Assembly (NCBI GenBank): GCA_036736205.1
Contig: DAINMX010000001.1
Coordinates: 1-64,000 of the forward strand
DNA: 64,000 nucleotides
Source: XYA12-FULL-58-9 sp001798605
GTDB taxonomy: Bacteria > Myxococcota > XYA12-FULL-58-9
Direction: 5' to 3'
In this document: piece after piece, positions 7,384 to 17,361 of the stretch
How positions within the stretch are numbered: the stretch's first letter is position 1
Layout: every line of letters starts with the position of its first letter
Position numbers and translations under genes: made by a program
The notes under the pieces: model-generated
What the model was told of the DNA's origin: nothing
Seen by the model: only the letters and a program-made list of their open reading frames with translations
The model's database searches: none

Positions 7384-9378
7384 ATGCGATTGTGCGTAGC
7401 GATGCCGGTCATATGGAGTGGGCTTTTTTTGACCTCGGCCTGCGATGACCCTGCCGGCAAATCTCCTGGCCCCGAAGCCCCGTGTGAGCCCGGGACGTTG
7501 GACTGCAAATGCGATTCTGGGGACTGTCATGAAGATGGGCGCTGCCGACAGGATATCTGCGTAGCCGGAGTGTGCGGCCCGACCGACGGATGGACGGGAT
7601 GGGAGACGAACATCCTCGGGGATGCCAACTGCGTGCGGGTCGTGGGAACGCTGGCTTACGTCGCCGCGGGTGATTCGGGTCTGCACATTTTTGACGTGGC
7701 CGACCCGACTTCGCCACGACGTGAGGGGGGATTGGACACCCCTGGTTTGGCCTTGCGGGTGACGGTGCTCGGAGGTCGAGCTTACGTCGCTGACAGTCAT
7801 TCCGGCATGCAAATCATTGACGTGTCCGTTCCGAGTGCGCCAGTCTTGTTGGGCACCTTCGCCGTCCAATCGAGCGCCTTCGATGTCGCGGTATCGGGCA
7901 GCACCGCCGTGATTGCCGACAGCAACTGGGGCATCGAGACGGTCGATGTCACCAATCCTGCAGTGCCGGTGTCGCTCGGCAGTCTCACACTGCCGGGGCA
8001 TGACCATGTCCCCCCGATCTTTACCTATGCCATTGCTCTCGCCGGAGATCTTGCGTTCGTCGCACAGGCAACCGCTGGGGTGAGGGTGATTTCCATTGCC
8101 GATCCCAGAGCGCCGGTTCTCCTTACCACCATTGCCACGCAACTGGCCCAGGACATCGTTTTGGCGGGAAGCTATGGTTATGTGGCCGATGGCGAGGGCG
8201 GCCTCGTTGTTGTCGATGTGGCATCTCCGGCCGCATCACACGCCGTTGCCCACCTAGCGACAGTCGGTTTTGCGAGCAGCGTTTCATGGAGCGATGGGCG
8301 AATCGCGCTGGCCACCGATACCGCGGGGGTTGAGGTTTTTGACGTTGCCGACCCGGTTTCTCCCGAGCCGTACGGTCACCTCGACACCTCTGGAGAAGCC
8401 TCAGGTGTTGACCTCACGGACGGTTATGTCTTCACCGTCGATGGAGGTGGCATGACGATCGCCAGTATCCTTGAGCCGGCTGTACCTGACGCTCGGTACG
8501 CCACGGCGGGTTTGGCGTACGACGTCTTCCGGGGAGATGCGGGTGTCTATGTCGCTGGGGGCACTGGGGGCCTTCATCTTCTGGATGTCGCAAACCCGGT
8601 TTTGCCAGTCGCCATTGATACGTGGAACACCCAAGGGACGGCTCAGGGAGTCTTCGTGGTCGGCGATCTCGCGTATGTGGCCGATGGCGTCGAGGGTCTT
8701 CAAATCATCAGCTTCGCCGATGGTGTTTCACTGCAGTGGATGGGGTCTATCGACACCGATGGTGACGCGAAACAAGTCGAGGTGAGCGGATCGCGAGCCT
8801 ATGTGGCCGACGGTGCTGGGGGGTTGCAGATTGTCGACATCACAGATCCAGAGACTCCCGCCCTGTTAGGCACAGTCGACACAGATTACGATGTTTTGGA
8901 CGTGACGGTATCTGGCCACACCGCGTTTCTTGTCGGATCGGCGTTGGGGCTCCTCACTGTCGATGTCACAGATCCTGCCAATCCGACAACCCTAAGTGCA
9001 TTGCCCCTGGGGGCATTCACCCGCGGTGTCGCGTATGCGGACAATCGCGTGTACGTCGCATTCTCCGGCGCGACTGTCGGGCAGCCCTCGGGTGTGCGTA
9101 TCGTCGATGTCGCCCAGCCGGCAAGCCCGATTATTCTGGGTACCTACGAGACGGACGGACGCGCTCAGAACGTGGTTGTCTCCCTTGGCTATTTGTATGT
9201 TGCCGACGGCAGCGGTGGCTTACACGTTGTTGAGGTTCGTGATCCGACTCAACCATGGGTGGTCGCAGAGTACCCAACAACGGGTTTTCTGTGGAATGTG
9301 TCGGTGGCGGGACATTTTGCTTTCCGTGCGAGTTCAGTGCAAGGCATGGAAGTGACGCGAGTGTGCGGGGTGCCATGA
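7384..9378 (+). CDS. LVIVD-repeat beta-propeller lipoprotein
   Basis: A 664-residue lipoprotein: signal peptide with lipobox TSAC (C20), a short Cys-rich stretch (about 30-65), then about 13 repeats of some 45 residues. Each repeat has the form V.G..AYVADG.GGL.I.DV.DP..P, the LVIVD pattern, which folds into one or two propellers. Such proteins are surface-exposed and thought to bind ligands or partners; no catalytic residues are recognisable. It starts 38 bp after the Cys-rich lipoprotein, so the two are probably cotranscribed. ATG 7384 is favoured because it gives the signal peptide; an earlier in-frame start at 7327 would overlap the preceding gene. Confidence 0.85.
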   Translation: MRLCVAMPVIWSGLFLTSACDDPAGKSPGPEAPCEPGTLDCKCDSGDCHEDGRCRQDICVAGVCGPTDGWTGWETNILGDANCVRVVGTLAYVAAGDSGLHIFDVADPTSPRREGGLDTPGLALRVTVLGGRAYVADSHSGMQIIDVSVPSAPVLLGTFAVQSSAFDVAVSGSTAVIADSNWGIETVDVTNPAVPVSLGSLTLPGHDHVPPIFTYAIALAGDLAFVAQATAGVRVISIADPRAPVLLTTIATQLAQDIVLAGSYGYVADGEGGLVVVDVASPAASHAVAHLATVGFASSVSWSDGRIALATDTAGVEVFDVADPVSPEPYGHLDTSGEASGVDLTDGYVFTVDGGGMTIASILEPAVPDARYATAGLAYDVFRGDAGVYVAGGTGGLHLLDVANPVLPVAIDTWNTQGTAQGVFVVGDLAYVADGVEGLQIISFADGVSLQWMGSIDTDGDAKQVEVSGSRAYVADGAGGLQIVDITDPETPALLGTVDTDYDVLDVTVSGHTAFLVGSALGLLTVDVTDPANPTTLSALPLGAFTRGVAYADNRVYVAFSGATVGQPSGVRIVDVAQPASPIILGTYETDGRAQNVVVSLGYLYVADGSGGLHVVEVRDPTQPWVVAEYPTTGFLWNVSVAGHFAFRASSVQGMEVTRVCGVP

Positions 9379-9457
9379 CCAGAGGGGGATTGAGACTTTC
9401 AAGATGGCTCGGGAGAGGCAATGGCCTCAGAGTGTTTCGAGCCCAGAGGACGCTTAA

Positions 9458-10966
9458 ATGACAAGAGCCTTGTTATGTTTGGTGGCTGCAGCCTCGACTT
9501 TGATGTTGTGCTTGGGCGGGTGCTCATCCGACAAGCTCGTCAATCTGATCGGGGTTCTCGAAGTTGTTCCTCCTGCCATTGATTTCGGTACAGTGGTGGT
9601 GAATTCCACAGTCGACGAAGAGTTTGTTTTGGCGGCACCTGGCACGAGAGAGATTAAGATTTCCAAGATGTACCTGAAGAATGGGACGCCTGAGTTCTCG
9701 ATTTCGGGAAAGCCGTCTTCCGTTTTGCCCAAGACCGCCGAGAGAGCGTCTGTTCAATTTCTTTCGGCGACCTTGGGCGAATTCACAGACACGCTCATCA
9801 TAGAGCACAATGCCGACGACTCAACACCCATGCGAATTGCGCTGAGTGCAACGGCCGTTGACCCGTGCGTGGACAACGATGGTGATGGCTACGGTACGGA
9901 TTGTCCAACGGGTCCTGATTGCAACGACGAAAACCGTGGAATACACCCGGGGGCAGCGGAGTTGTGCAATGGGCTCGACGATGACTGTGATGATGCGGCC
10001 GACGAAGACTTTTTGCTAGATCGAGATTGTTCTGCTGCCGTTCAGTGTTATGGCGGAGATGCCTGCGTCATTTCCGGGCGGACACAGTGTACAGAGAACA
10101 AACTCGACGTCGCCTGTTTTCTCGGGGCGACAACCGAGTTGTGTGACGGTATCGATAACAACTGCAATTGTGTCATCGACGAAATCTTTCCGGAGCTCGG
10201 TATGCCTTGCATGGCGCCTTTGGATGTCTGCGAGCAACCTGGGTATTCTGTTTGCAATGAAACGAAAACCGCGACCGTCTGTGATCCTGATTTCAGTTTG
10301 GAGCCCGTCTGTTGCCCGGATGGAGAATCGGTCAATCAATCGGGACAGTGCTGTCCAACCATGCCACCGGTGCGCTGCGACTATGAGTGTACGATTGATC
10401 TCACCACCCGCTCCCATGACTGTGTAAACCCACCTGTTGTGGTGCAACAGCTTGGGTATGACCTCGGATTGGCCACCATTGATATGGATCCCGATGGGGA
10501 TCAAAACAACGGTACGTTGTATGGAGCTCTCGAGTTGACCGTGCACGTTTGTGATCCGTCGGGATGGGTGTTCAATCTCGCGGATTCGCCGTCGTGCAAT
10601 GGCTACGGTGGAGATGATGGCGATTTTAGCAACAACGGGGAGATCCACCTAGGGCCAGGAAACGATGGAACATTGCTCTACTATTACGGCAACGACTACG
10701 TCACTTCTCCCCTGCTTCTCCAGGTCCCCGATTTTGTCGCAGACGTTGGATGCAGTAGCGCTACCGTCCGAGTTGGGGACCGCAGCGTCGTCTCCTCCGA
10801 GTCGTGTTTCGCAAGCGATTCCGTCTACGGATTGCGGTTGTGGCCGACGGTGGACAACGAATCGGTGCCCGATGCGAAGTGGTATCTCGGATTGAACCGG
10901 GTGGTCCAAAGCACCGTCCGCCGTGGAGAAGGCCTGCAGCAGGCCCATCTTTGTTTTCAGAGATAG
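9458..10966 (+). CDS. MopE-like lipoprotein with Hydin/ASPM-type beta domain
   Basis: A 502-residue lipoprotein (lipobox LGGC, C22). Residues about 30-130 form a PapD-like ASPM/SPD-2/Hydin domain (IDFGTVVVN... FSISG... ASVQFL.A). Then comes the MopE/metal-binding type motif region (DNDGDGYGTDC, CNDEN, CNGLDDDCD, CDGIDNNC), rich in Asp and Cys and typical of Myxococcota secreted proteins; calcium binding by the D.DGDG loops is likely. The C-terminal 170 residues are Gly/Asp-rich and unassigned. ATG 9458 has GAGGA at 9446-9450. It is the third lipoprotein gene in a row on this strand and converges on the anchored Ig protein. Confidence 0.82.
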   Translation: MTRALLCLVAAASTLMLCLGGCSSDKLVNLIGVLEVVPPAIDFGTVVVNSTVDEEFVLAAPGTREIKISKMYLKNGTPEFSISGKPSSVLPKTAERASVQFLSATLGEFTDTLIIEHNADDSTPMRIALSATAVDPCVDNDGDGYGTDCPTGPDCNDENRGIHPGAAELCNGLDDDCDDAADEDFLLDRDCSAAVQCYGGDACVISGRTQCTENKLDVACFLGATTELCDGIDNNCNCVIDEIFPELGMPCMAPLDVCEQPGYSVCNETKTATVCDPDFSLEPVCCPDGESVNQSGQCCPTMPPVRCDYECTIDLTTRSHDCVNPPVVVQQLGYDLGLATIDMDPDGDQNNGTLYGALELTVHVCDPSGWVFNLADSPSCNGYGGDDGDFSNNGEIHLGPGNDGTLLYYYGNDYVTSPLLLQVPDFVADVGCSSATVRVGDRSVVSSESCFASDSVYGLRLWPTVDNESVPDAKWYLGLNRVVQSTVRRGEGLQQAHLCFQR

Positions 10967-10974
10967 CTCATTCG

Positions 10975-12804
10975 TCACCGGTGCCGTAGGCGAACGAGCA
11001 ACAGACCCATCCACAACAGCCACAGCCCAGAGAGCTCGCCGCCTCGGACCGTATTGCAGCTGCACCCATGTCCAACAATCAATAAGTTGTCGGCGTCGGA
11101 ATGAGAGACACGAGGGATATCGCTGTCACCGGAACCCGGGATGTGTCCGCCATCGGTGGGACTCGGGAAGACATGCACGATGAAGCCCTGTTCCACAGGG
11201 GGAAAAACCAATCCGTCGGAGAGAGTCAGGATCACCGGATGATCGCCGACCTCCCCTGAGCTCGGTGTCCCAAAGACGGTTGCTGTGCCGTTGTCATGAT
11301 CAATGAGACTCAACCAGGTGGGAAGGGTTCTCGCGGCGACACTCAAAGGATCACTGTCACTGTCCGTAACCGTCACGCTGTAGACATACGGTACATTGAC
11401 CGTAGCGACAGTTACCGGCGAGGATGTGAATACTGGGGCGTTATTGAGTCCGTTGTTGACGTGGATCACAAAATCCTGAGCCACAGGAGTTGGTACCACA
11501 TGATCGGTCACTGTTAGCCCCACCGGGTTAGCTCCGGCCTGAGCAAACGCTGGCGTTCCGGACAAAGTCGCGGTCCCATTGTCGTGGTCGAAAAGGGTTA
11601 ACCATGCGGGAAGAACCGTTGACCCAAGGGTCAAAGAGTCACCGTCACTGTCGGTGGCGGTCACTTCATATTGGTAAAACTCATCCGCGGCACCTTGAAT
11701 CACTGGCGAGGAGGTGAATACCGGGGCGTGGTTCGGGGCACTGACCACATTGATCACAAAAGATTGCGGTACTGGTGAGGCCACACGCTGATCGGTGACG
11801 GTCAATGTCACCGCCTGGGCTCCCACATCTGCCACTGTGGGTGTCCCAGACAAGGTTGCCGTTCTGTTTCCATGATCAGCGAGATTCAACCACGTCGGAA
11901 TCGTTCCACCGGCAATAGTCAAGGAATCACCATCGCTGTCAGTGACGATCACATTGTACACATACGCCTGCGCCACCTCTGCGGAGGTCACGGGGCTCGA
12001 CAGGAATTCGGGGGAGGTATTGACGGTTGTCACACTGAGAACAAAAGTCTGACTCGTTTCGGAGCCCGCATCATCGGTTGCTTTGACAACCATAGGGTAG
12101 CTGCCTACGTGAATAAGCGCGGGCGTCCCAGAAAGTGTGGCCGTTGCGTTGCCATGGTCGACGAGGCTCAACCATCCGGGGATCATTCCCGCGGTGATCG
12201 ACAGGGGATCGCTGTTCGGGTCGGCGACGGTGATGTTGTACACGTATTGGACGTTGACCAAGGCCGTGGTGACGGGGCGAGACGTGAAGTCCGGTGCCTG
12301 ACCCTCAATGACACTCGTGCAGGTACCACTCGTCGTTTCGCAAACCGGCACATGAAACACCTCGGGTGGATCACAACAATGGGCATCGGCATAACAAGGT
12401 CCCGTCCGGACACTGCATTCGCCATCGGCGACGCATTCCAGGGAGATACTGGTGTACATCTCCCGTTTGTCCGTATTCCACGTCACCGTATAGTCGGGGT
12501 CGAGTGGCGTGAGACGGTAGCGCTCTTGATTGCAGCGCTTCTCGAGCTCCAAGAATTGCGTGGGGTACTCCGTCAGCAAACGATCCGGACCTGGGAAGGT
12601 GCCATTGGGAGGAATCACAAAATAGAAGGTGACGAGTTTTTCGAAGTCATTCGTTTGACCGACCAAGGAGATGTCGCCGTAACAGTCCATTTTGGCATAG
12701 CAGCGCCTTTGCGCGTGGGCGTTGCTCGCAAGCAATGCGCAGCAAAGAAACATCCACATCGCAACAGTTCCCGTACCCATCCACATCAGTCTTCTCAACA
12801 GCAT
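10975..12804 (-). CDS. Secreted protein with four Ig-like domains and MYXO-CTERM-like tail
   Basis: A 609-residue protein: signal peptide ending at AHA, a Cys-containing N-terminal region (about 35-180), then four tandem putative-Ig/cadherin-like domains of about 95 residues with blocks FTSSPV, YVY.V.VTDSD.D.L, P.WL.L.DH.N.TATLSGTP and V.VTD. It ends in GCSC, a hydrophobic segment and RLRHR, the tripartite MYXO-CTERM pattern processed by myxosortase in related bacteria. It lies 39 bp downstream of the C25 protease gene, so the pair is probably one operon. ATG 12804 (GAGGA seven bases upstream) is preferred over an in-frame TTG at 12825. Confidence 0.82.
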   Translation of the reverse strand: MLLRRLMWMGTGTVAMWMFLCCALLASNAHAQRRCYAKMDCYGDISLVGQTNDFEKLVTFYFVIPPNGTFPGPDRLLTEYPTQFLELEKRCNQERYRLTPLDPDYTVTWNTDKREMYTSISLECVADGECSVRTGPCYADAHCCDPPEVFHVPVCETTSGTCTSVIEGQAPDFTSRPVTTALVNVQYVYNITVADPNSDPLSITAGMIPGWLSLVDHGNATATLSGTPALIHVGSYPMVVKATDDAGSETSQTFVLSVTTVNTSPEFLSSPVTSAEVAQAYVYNVIVTDSDGDSLTIAGGTIPTWLNLADHGNRTATLSGTPTVADVGAQAVTLTVTDQRVASPVPQSFVINVVSAPNHAPVFTSSPVIQGAADEFYQYEVTATDSDGDSLTLGSTVLPAWLTLFDHDNGTATLSGTPAFAQAGANPVGLTVTDHVVPTPVAQDFVIHVNNGLNNAPVFTSSPVTVATVNVPYVYSVTVTDSDSDPLSVAARTLPTWLSLIDHDNGTATVFGTPSSGEVGDHPVILTLSDGLVFPPVEQGFIVHVFPSPTDGGHIPGSGDSDIPRVSHSDADNLLIVGHGCSCNTVRGGELSGLWLLWMGLLLVRLRHR

Positions 12805-12843
12805 CGGCTGTCCTCGGGAGATCAATTCTATGGGGCCCCATGG

Positions 12844-15024
12844 CTAGTTGCGCGCAATGGTCGCCGCTGGATCTCCAAAATAGGTTCGATTTTGGTATTG
12901 ATAGATTCCGCCAACTCCCAGCAACCCATTTTTGCATCCAAGGAGGATGGCATCGCCAATACGATTGGTGGTGTTTTGGTGGACCGTCGCGATTGCGTCG
13001 AAGATGTACATATCCCAAGCGGGATCGGTAAAATAATAGCCCACGAAGAAGTTGAAGTAGGACCCAATGGTGCCAGCGCCGTCCAACGAAAGCAGGTATT
13101 CGGCGAAACAACCGTTAGTCTTCATGTCGATCCAGGGTCGCGTAGGACCGCCGAGATACTCACCGGGGTTGCAGGCGCCACTTATCGCAAAACCAACTCC
13201 CACTCCCGGCCCCCAGGCCATCTCGTCGAGCAGAACCCGGTCGTAATCCACCGCAGAGGGCCGCAGGGGAGTCGAAATAGATCGTTTAGGATTTGCGTTG
13301 TATGCGTGGGTGTTGACGGCGATACCCGTTCCACCGCCGTGGCCTTGCATGGAGAATAGGCACGCTCCGTTTTGACCGGCGAAGAGGAGCATCTCGGCAG
13401 GATCCGGATAAGTGAATCCTGGCATGCTGGGATCGCTCGGTTTGCAGGCCTCGTCTTGCTCTTGATAGTCACCCATGGCACCCGACGAATCGCCCATGGC
13501 ATGCCAGTCATTACTTGTCGGCCATTCTGTGAGGCAATCACCGCTGGGAGCGCTGTTGTACCCCGTACCGAAGCCCTCGCCGAAAAACTGAAAACTCCCC
13601 AAGATGTCTTCGAATTGCGCCAAGTCGGCTTTCTCGTAGATGCCATCGGCCCCGAAGGCTATGTTGTTGTCCATGAGCGGTTGGGGGTTTGCCTCCCATA
13701 GCTGGAGCTTGTCCAGGTAGTGAACGACATCCAACGGGCCCTTTTTGTGGATTCTCCCAACAGCGACACCATTGTCCAAGGCGTTAGCAAACTGTGCCCG
13801 GCTAGACGTGCTGAATGCATCGCGGAAGGTTCTACCCGCTGTGTGTTTTATCGGCCACACAAAGAGGCTCGTGTCAAAGATCAACGGATCGGGATAAACC
13901 AAAGGAGAGGTTTTCACCCTGTTTGTGTAACCGGTGGGCGTCCAAGGGATGAACGGCTCTTGAAAATATGAATCGGATGGCAACGTGAGTCCCGAGTCGT
14001 CAGCATCCGTCTGAGTTGTGAAACGCGGGGGAAGCAACTGCGGATCTCCCACGAGAGCCACATACCGCAAGCTGGGGTTGTCGGTTTTGGTTTGTCGTAT
14101 GGCGGCGCGAATGAGTCCGGCGAGATCTGGAACCCGCTCATAGGATTCCCCGGCGACGACGTGATTCACCATTCCGTACAAACCTGGCACAACGGCAGGA
14201 TCGACGCTGATGGTGTCGCCGGCGACGAAATAACACTCACGAAGATAGTCTCCTTGGCATGCGGGCGGTATTGCATCTCCCGGCTGGTACCCCGGCAAAG
14301 TGACGACATTCTGCAGCATGACCTGCATGCCACTTGCAACTCGGATGTCTCGAAGTCGTTGAGCTTCTGTTTGGGCATCCGGGGTGTAGATGATCAAATA
14401 CTCGATACCCGTCGCGCCGCCTACGGTCTGCACAGATGAATTAGAAGTCATACGTGGCGCGCCCACCAGTTGGTCCGCGACGTAGGTGATTCGGGCTTGA
14501 CGGGAAGGCGTCAGCTCGATGTGGAGCAGGGGCGTAACAACTGAAATGGCGTCTGCCTGTATGGCCGAAATCTCGTGGTAGAAATCATGGATGGCGCGAC
14601 AATATCGAACGAGGGTGGACTCCTCCGAGGATGTCGGCTGCAAGAGCGGCAGCAATGGCCAGTTGAGCTCAGGAATGGGTGATTTCGAGCGGCTGGCGAC
14701 GAACGGCTCGCCTCTTAGGTGAGCCAGATTGGCAGGAAGAACGATCTTGCCGGCGGCAAAAGGCACGTCGAACTCTTCGTATCCGACTCTGATACCGGGG
14801 GTATCCGTCTCGATCGTCAGGCGGGAGAACCGTTCTCCACAAATCGAGACCTCTTGCACCGCGACTTCGAACGAAACCACAAGCGCCAGGTCTTCTTCCG
14901 CGAACGCGGGGTCAACGTCGAGGTATGGCTTTTCGAGCAACGAACCCGGGGACAAAAAGAATGTCGCCGCTACCGTCAAAACAAAAGAGAACCTCAAGAC
15001 CACACTTGTAAAAACACGTTCCAT
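12844..15024 (-). CDS. Peptidase family C25 (gingipain-like) cysteine protease
   Basis: A 726-residue secreted protein with an N-terminal hydrophobic signal. Residues about 20-200 look like a propeptide/N-terminal region; the C25 domain spans about 205-700. Recognisable are YLIIYTPD, YVALVGDP, AVGRI, the histidine motif MQGHGGG (H562) and the nucleophile motif SGACNPGEY (C618), which match the His-Cys dyad of gingipains. It should cleave proteins outside the cell after Arg or Lys, though specificity cannot be read from sequence. Unlike many C25 enzymes it has no C-terminal sorting domain; the following gene encodes an Ig protein with an anchor, which might tether or present it. Confidence 0.88.
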   Translation of the reverse strand: MERVFTSVVLRFSFVLTVAATFFLSPGSLLEKPYLDVDPAFAEEDLALVVSFEVAVQEVSICGERFSRLTIETDTPGIRVGYEEFDVPFAAGKIVLPANLAHLRGEPFVASRSKSPIPELNWPLLPLLQPTSSEESTLVRYCRAIHDFYHEISAIQADAISVVTPLLHIELTPSRQARITYVADQLVGAPRMTSNSSVQTVGGATGIEYLIIYTPDAQTEAQRLRDIRVASGMQVMLQNVVTLPGYQPGDAIPPACQGDYLRECYFVAGDTISVDPAVVPGLYGMVNHVVAGESYERVPDLAGLIRAAIRQTKTDNPSLRYVALVGDPQLLPPRFTTQTDADDSGLTLPSDSYFQEPFIPWTPTGYTNRVKTSPLVYPDPLIFDTSLFVWPIKHTAGRTFRDAFSTSSRAQFANALDNGVAVGRIHKKGPLDVVHYLDKLQLWEANPQPLMDNNIAFGADGIYEKADLAQFEDILGSFQFFGEGFGTGYNSAPSGDCLTEWPTSNDWHAMGDSSGAMGDYQEQDEACKPSDPSMPGFTYPDPAEMLLFAGQNGACLFSMQGHGGGTGIAVNTHAYNANPKRSISTPLRPSAVDYDRVLLDEMAWGPGVGVGFAISGACNPGEYLGGPTRPWIDMKTNGCFAEYLLSLDGAGTIGSYFNFFVGYYFTDPAWDMYIFDAIATVHQNTTNRIGDAILLGCKNGLLGVGGIYQYQNRTYFGDPAATIARN

Positions 15025-15140
15025 CTGCGCAATTCCCGTCTGTGTGTTGCTAGCGCTACTATGTCATGTGAACACTGAGACCTCAATCCAATGATCAGAG
15101 ACCATGCAACGTTCTGCCACGTCACGCGCCGATCCGGAGG

Positions 15141-16505
15141 TTAGGTCAAGATCACCAAGGCAACCAACAGGTAGATGCCGACACCGAGTAAATCACAGCC
15201 AGTTGTAACCAATGGTCCAGAGGCGATCGCAGGGTCGATGCCGACTTTTTTGAACACGGCAGGGGCTGTGGCACCGACTCCGGAGGCGACGGTCATCGAC
15301 GTGACAATGGCAACACTCACTGCAATTCCCAGACGTATTTCGTTTTGCCAAAAAAAGTACGCAACAAAACCCACAAAAATCCCGGCAACGGCGCCGAGCA
15401 TTATGCCCACTGAGATCTCGCGTAGGATCGTGCGGCCAAGGGTGCCGAAATCGACCTTACCAACGGCGAAGCCACGGGTGACGATCATCGCTGCCTGTGA
15501 GCCTATATTGCCTGTCATGGCCATGACCACCGGGCCGAGCGAAGCCGCGAGGACCGCCTCGACCACAAAGCTCTCGTCGGGAAAGCTGCGAAATAGAGTG
15601 AGCAAGAAGCCTGCGGTGAGAGATACACCCAGACTGGTCGCGAGCCACGGCAAACGGAACAGGGCAATGCGGAAATATCGATTGGAGTAGACCAAGTCTT
15701 CCGAGGACGCACCGACCGACGCCATCAAATCTTCCGATGCCTCTTCCTCTACAACGTCATGAATGTCGTCGTAGGTGATGCGCCCGAGCAGCACACCGTC
15801 GGAGTCGACCACCGGCAGGGTGTAGAGGTCGAACTTGCCAAACACCGCCGCGACTTCCTCCTGGTCGATGTCAGGGGTGACGCGCGCTTCTATTGGTTCC
15901 ACCAAGGACTCGATGGTGACCTCGGGATTGGAGAGCACGAGGTCCTCAAGGGCTACGGTGCCGGTGATGCGGCCATGCGCGTCAACGACGTAGACTTCGA
16001 GCACGTCCTCGACCTCGTCGCGGGCCTTGCGCACAGCCTCGATGGCCTCGGCGACGTGGTCACCCTCGGTGACACGACACAGCTCCGTCTGCATGATGCC
16101 GCCCGCCGAATCTTCGGGGTAGGCGAGCAGTGAGGCGATGTCGTCGCGGTCTTCGAGCTTGGCGAGGATTTCAGCAGTTTTGGCATCGGCCAACTCGCCG
16201 AGAACGTCCGCAGCGTCATCGCTTTCGAGTTCATCGACAGCCGCTACCAATCGGTCTGGGTTCAGGTACTCACCGAGCGTGGTGATCTGTTCGTTCTCAA
16301 GCTCAGTGAGGACTTCGGCGAGAATTTCCGCAGGGAGCTTGCGGGTGATCTTTGTCCATTCTGCTTCGTCGACGAAGTTGAACAGCTCAGCAATGTCAGT
16401 CGGGTGCAGCAGCCGTAGGTACGACCGGAGCGTGTCCTCCTGGTCGGCTTCAAAGAGCCGATGGATGTCATCATACTCGCCCATTGCCTTGGCCGGCTCT
16501 AACAC
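15141..16505 (-). CDS. mgtE: MgtE magnesium transporter
   Basis: A 454-residue Mg2+ channel/transporter of the inner membrane. Order: cytosolic MgtE N superhelical domain (about 10-135), two CBS domains (about 135-265) that sense Mg2+, then five hydrophobic helices (about 285-454). Family hallmarks are GPVVMAMTGNIGSQ, SMTVASGVGATAPAVF and GIDPAIASGPLVTT..D. Length is normal. The likely start is GTG 16505 or ATG 16484; neither has a strong Shine-Dalgarno. No Mg2+ riboswitch is evident in the short repeat-bearing leader. Confidence 0.95.
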   Translation of the reverse strand: MLEPAKAMGEYDDIHRLFEADQEDTLRSYLRLLHPTDIAELFNFVDEAEWTKITRKLPAEILAEVLTELENEQITTLGEYLNPDRLVAAVDELESDDAADVLGELADAKTAEILAKLEDRDDIASLLAYPEDSAGGIMQTELCRVTEGDHVAEAIEAVRKARDEVEDVLEVYVVDAHGRITGTVALEDLVLSNPEVTIESLVEPIEARVTPDIDQEEVAAVFGKFDLYTLPVVDSDGVLLGRITYDDIHDVVEEEASEDLMASVGASSEDLVYSNRYFRIALFRLPWLATSLGVSLTAGFLLTLFRSFPDESFVVEAVLAASLGPVVMAMTGNIGSQAAMIVTRGFAVGKVDFGTLGRTILREISVGIMLGAVAGIFVGFVAYFFWQNEIRLGIAVSVAIVTSMTVASGVGATAPAVFKKVGIDPAIASGPLVTTGCDLLGVGIYLLVALVILT

Positions 16506-16552
16506 AACGGCGACGACCAGTTCAGTACTTTTTCGAATATTTGCAGGGTGTT

Positions 16553-16635
16553 AATCCGGGCAAATCCGGGCAAGAACAGACACAGGATATCGACTCGAGT
16601 CAGGCCGAGTCAGGCGGTCTCAGGTGGACTCAGTT
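16553..16635. repeat. Two 10-bp-period tandem repeats between vanX-like gene and mgtE
   Basis: AATCCGGGCA occurs at 16553-16562 and 16563-16572. A second set with period 10 follows at 16596-16635: CGAGTCAGGC twice, then two degenerate copies, the last overlapping the stop codon of the dipeptidase gene (16630-16632). The 10-bp spacing matches one DNA turn, so phased binding sites are conceivable; simple slippage is equally likely. Confidence 0.7.
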
Positions 16636-17361
16636 TGAGGTTTTGGAAATCGGAAGGTCGAGGGACACATCTAGCTTTTCGAACTTCTTGCGGATCTGTG
16701 AGGTGGGCATGGCGTCGAAATGCCACCACTCGTTGTTGATGATGGAGAAGCCACCCCCTTTCACCATGGCGTCACGCAGAATGAGTCGGTGGGTGAGTTG
16801 CTCCAAAGTGAGCTGGCCTTCTTTTCTGAATCGCTGTTCGTGCCGTGGCTGGGCAAGTTTTTCGAAGGAATCGTAGGGCGTTCCCATGTCGACCTCCTTA
16901 CCCCCTCGAGCCAAAGTAAGGTCGACGGCGGCACCGTAGTTGTGGATCGAGCCGGTTCGGGTGTTTGGGTTGGCAACGTAGGACTGCTGGGGTGTACCCT
17001 TGACTGCCTCCCACATGATTTGTTGGACGTGCATGGGTCGATAGCAATCCTTAAGCATGAACACGTACTCGGAATGATGCTCGTCGAGATATTTCTGCGC
17101 GCGCAGGAGCTGGTCAGTCACGGCGCGGCGTAGCAGGCAACGGTTGACGGGATAGAGGACCTTACCGGTGAAGTTGCGCTCGGTCGCGTAGTCGATGTCG
17201 ACAAGCCAACGGCTCTCGAAGGTCGTGACGTCGACCAAATCGATCGTCGCAGTGCCCGGCTTCGCTCTCGGCCGATCGATCTGCGGTGCCTGGTCCGATG
17301 CAGGGGCGACATTGGGTACGGCGATCGCGCTTGCGGTTATCAACAGGAATCGAATCATCAT
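16630..17361 (-). CDS. D-alanyl-D-alanine dipeptidase (VanX/DdpX type, peptidase M15)
   Basis: A 243-residue exported zinc peptidase. After a signal peptide (cleavage near APA-S) it carries the M15D motifs: R108 in CYRP, S.H..G.A.D as SIHNYGAAVDL (H140 and D147), and EWWHF (E211 catalytic, H214). With H140, D147 and H214 as zinc ligands the site is complete. It should cleave D-Ala-D-Ala dipeptides in the periplasm, for salvage of wall-derived D-alanine. There is no VanH/VanA partner, so glycopeptide resistance is not suggested. It is upstream of mgtE on the same strand, 124 bp away. Confidence 0.9.
   Translation of the reverse strand: MMIRFLLITASAIAVPNVAPASDQAPQIDRPRAKPGTATIDLVDVTTFESRWLVDIDYATERNFTGKVLYPVNRCLLRRAVTDQLLRAQKYLDEHHSEYVFMLKDCYRPMHVQQIMWEAVKGTPQQSYVANPNTRTGSIHNYGAAVDLTLARGGKEVDMGTPYDSFEKLAQPRHEQRFRKEGQLTLEQLTHRLILRDAMVKGGGFSIINNEWWHFDAMPTSQIRKKFEKLDVSLDLPISKTSN

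Noticed and set aside
11872..13359. 495-residue plus-strand open frame
   Set aside because: It runs antisense across two well-supported genes (Ig protein and C25 protease) and shows no recognisable domain.
16630..17361. Glycopeptide resistance cluster
   Set aside because: The VanX-type dipeptidase stands alone without VanH, VanA or VanRS; D-Ala salvage is more likely.
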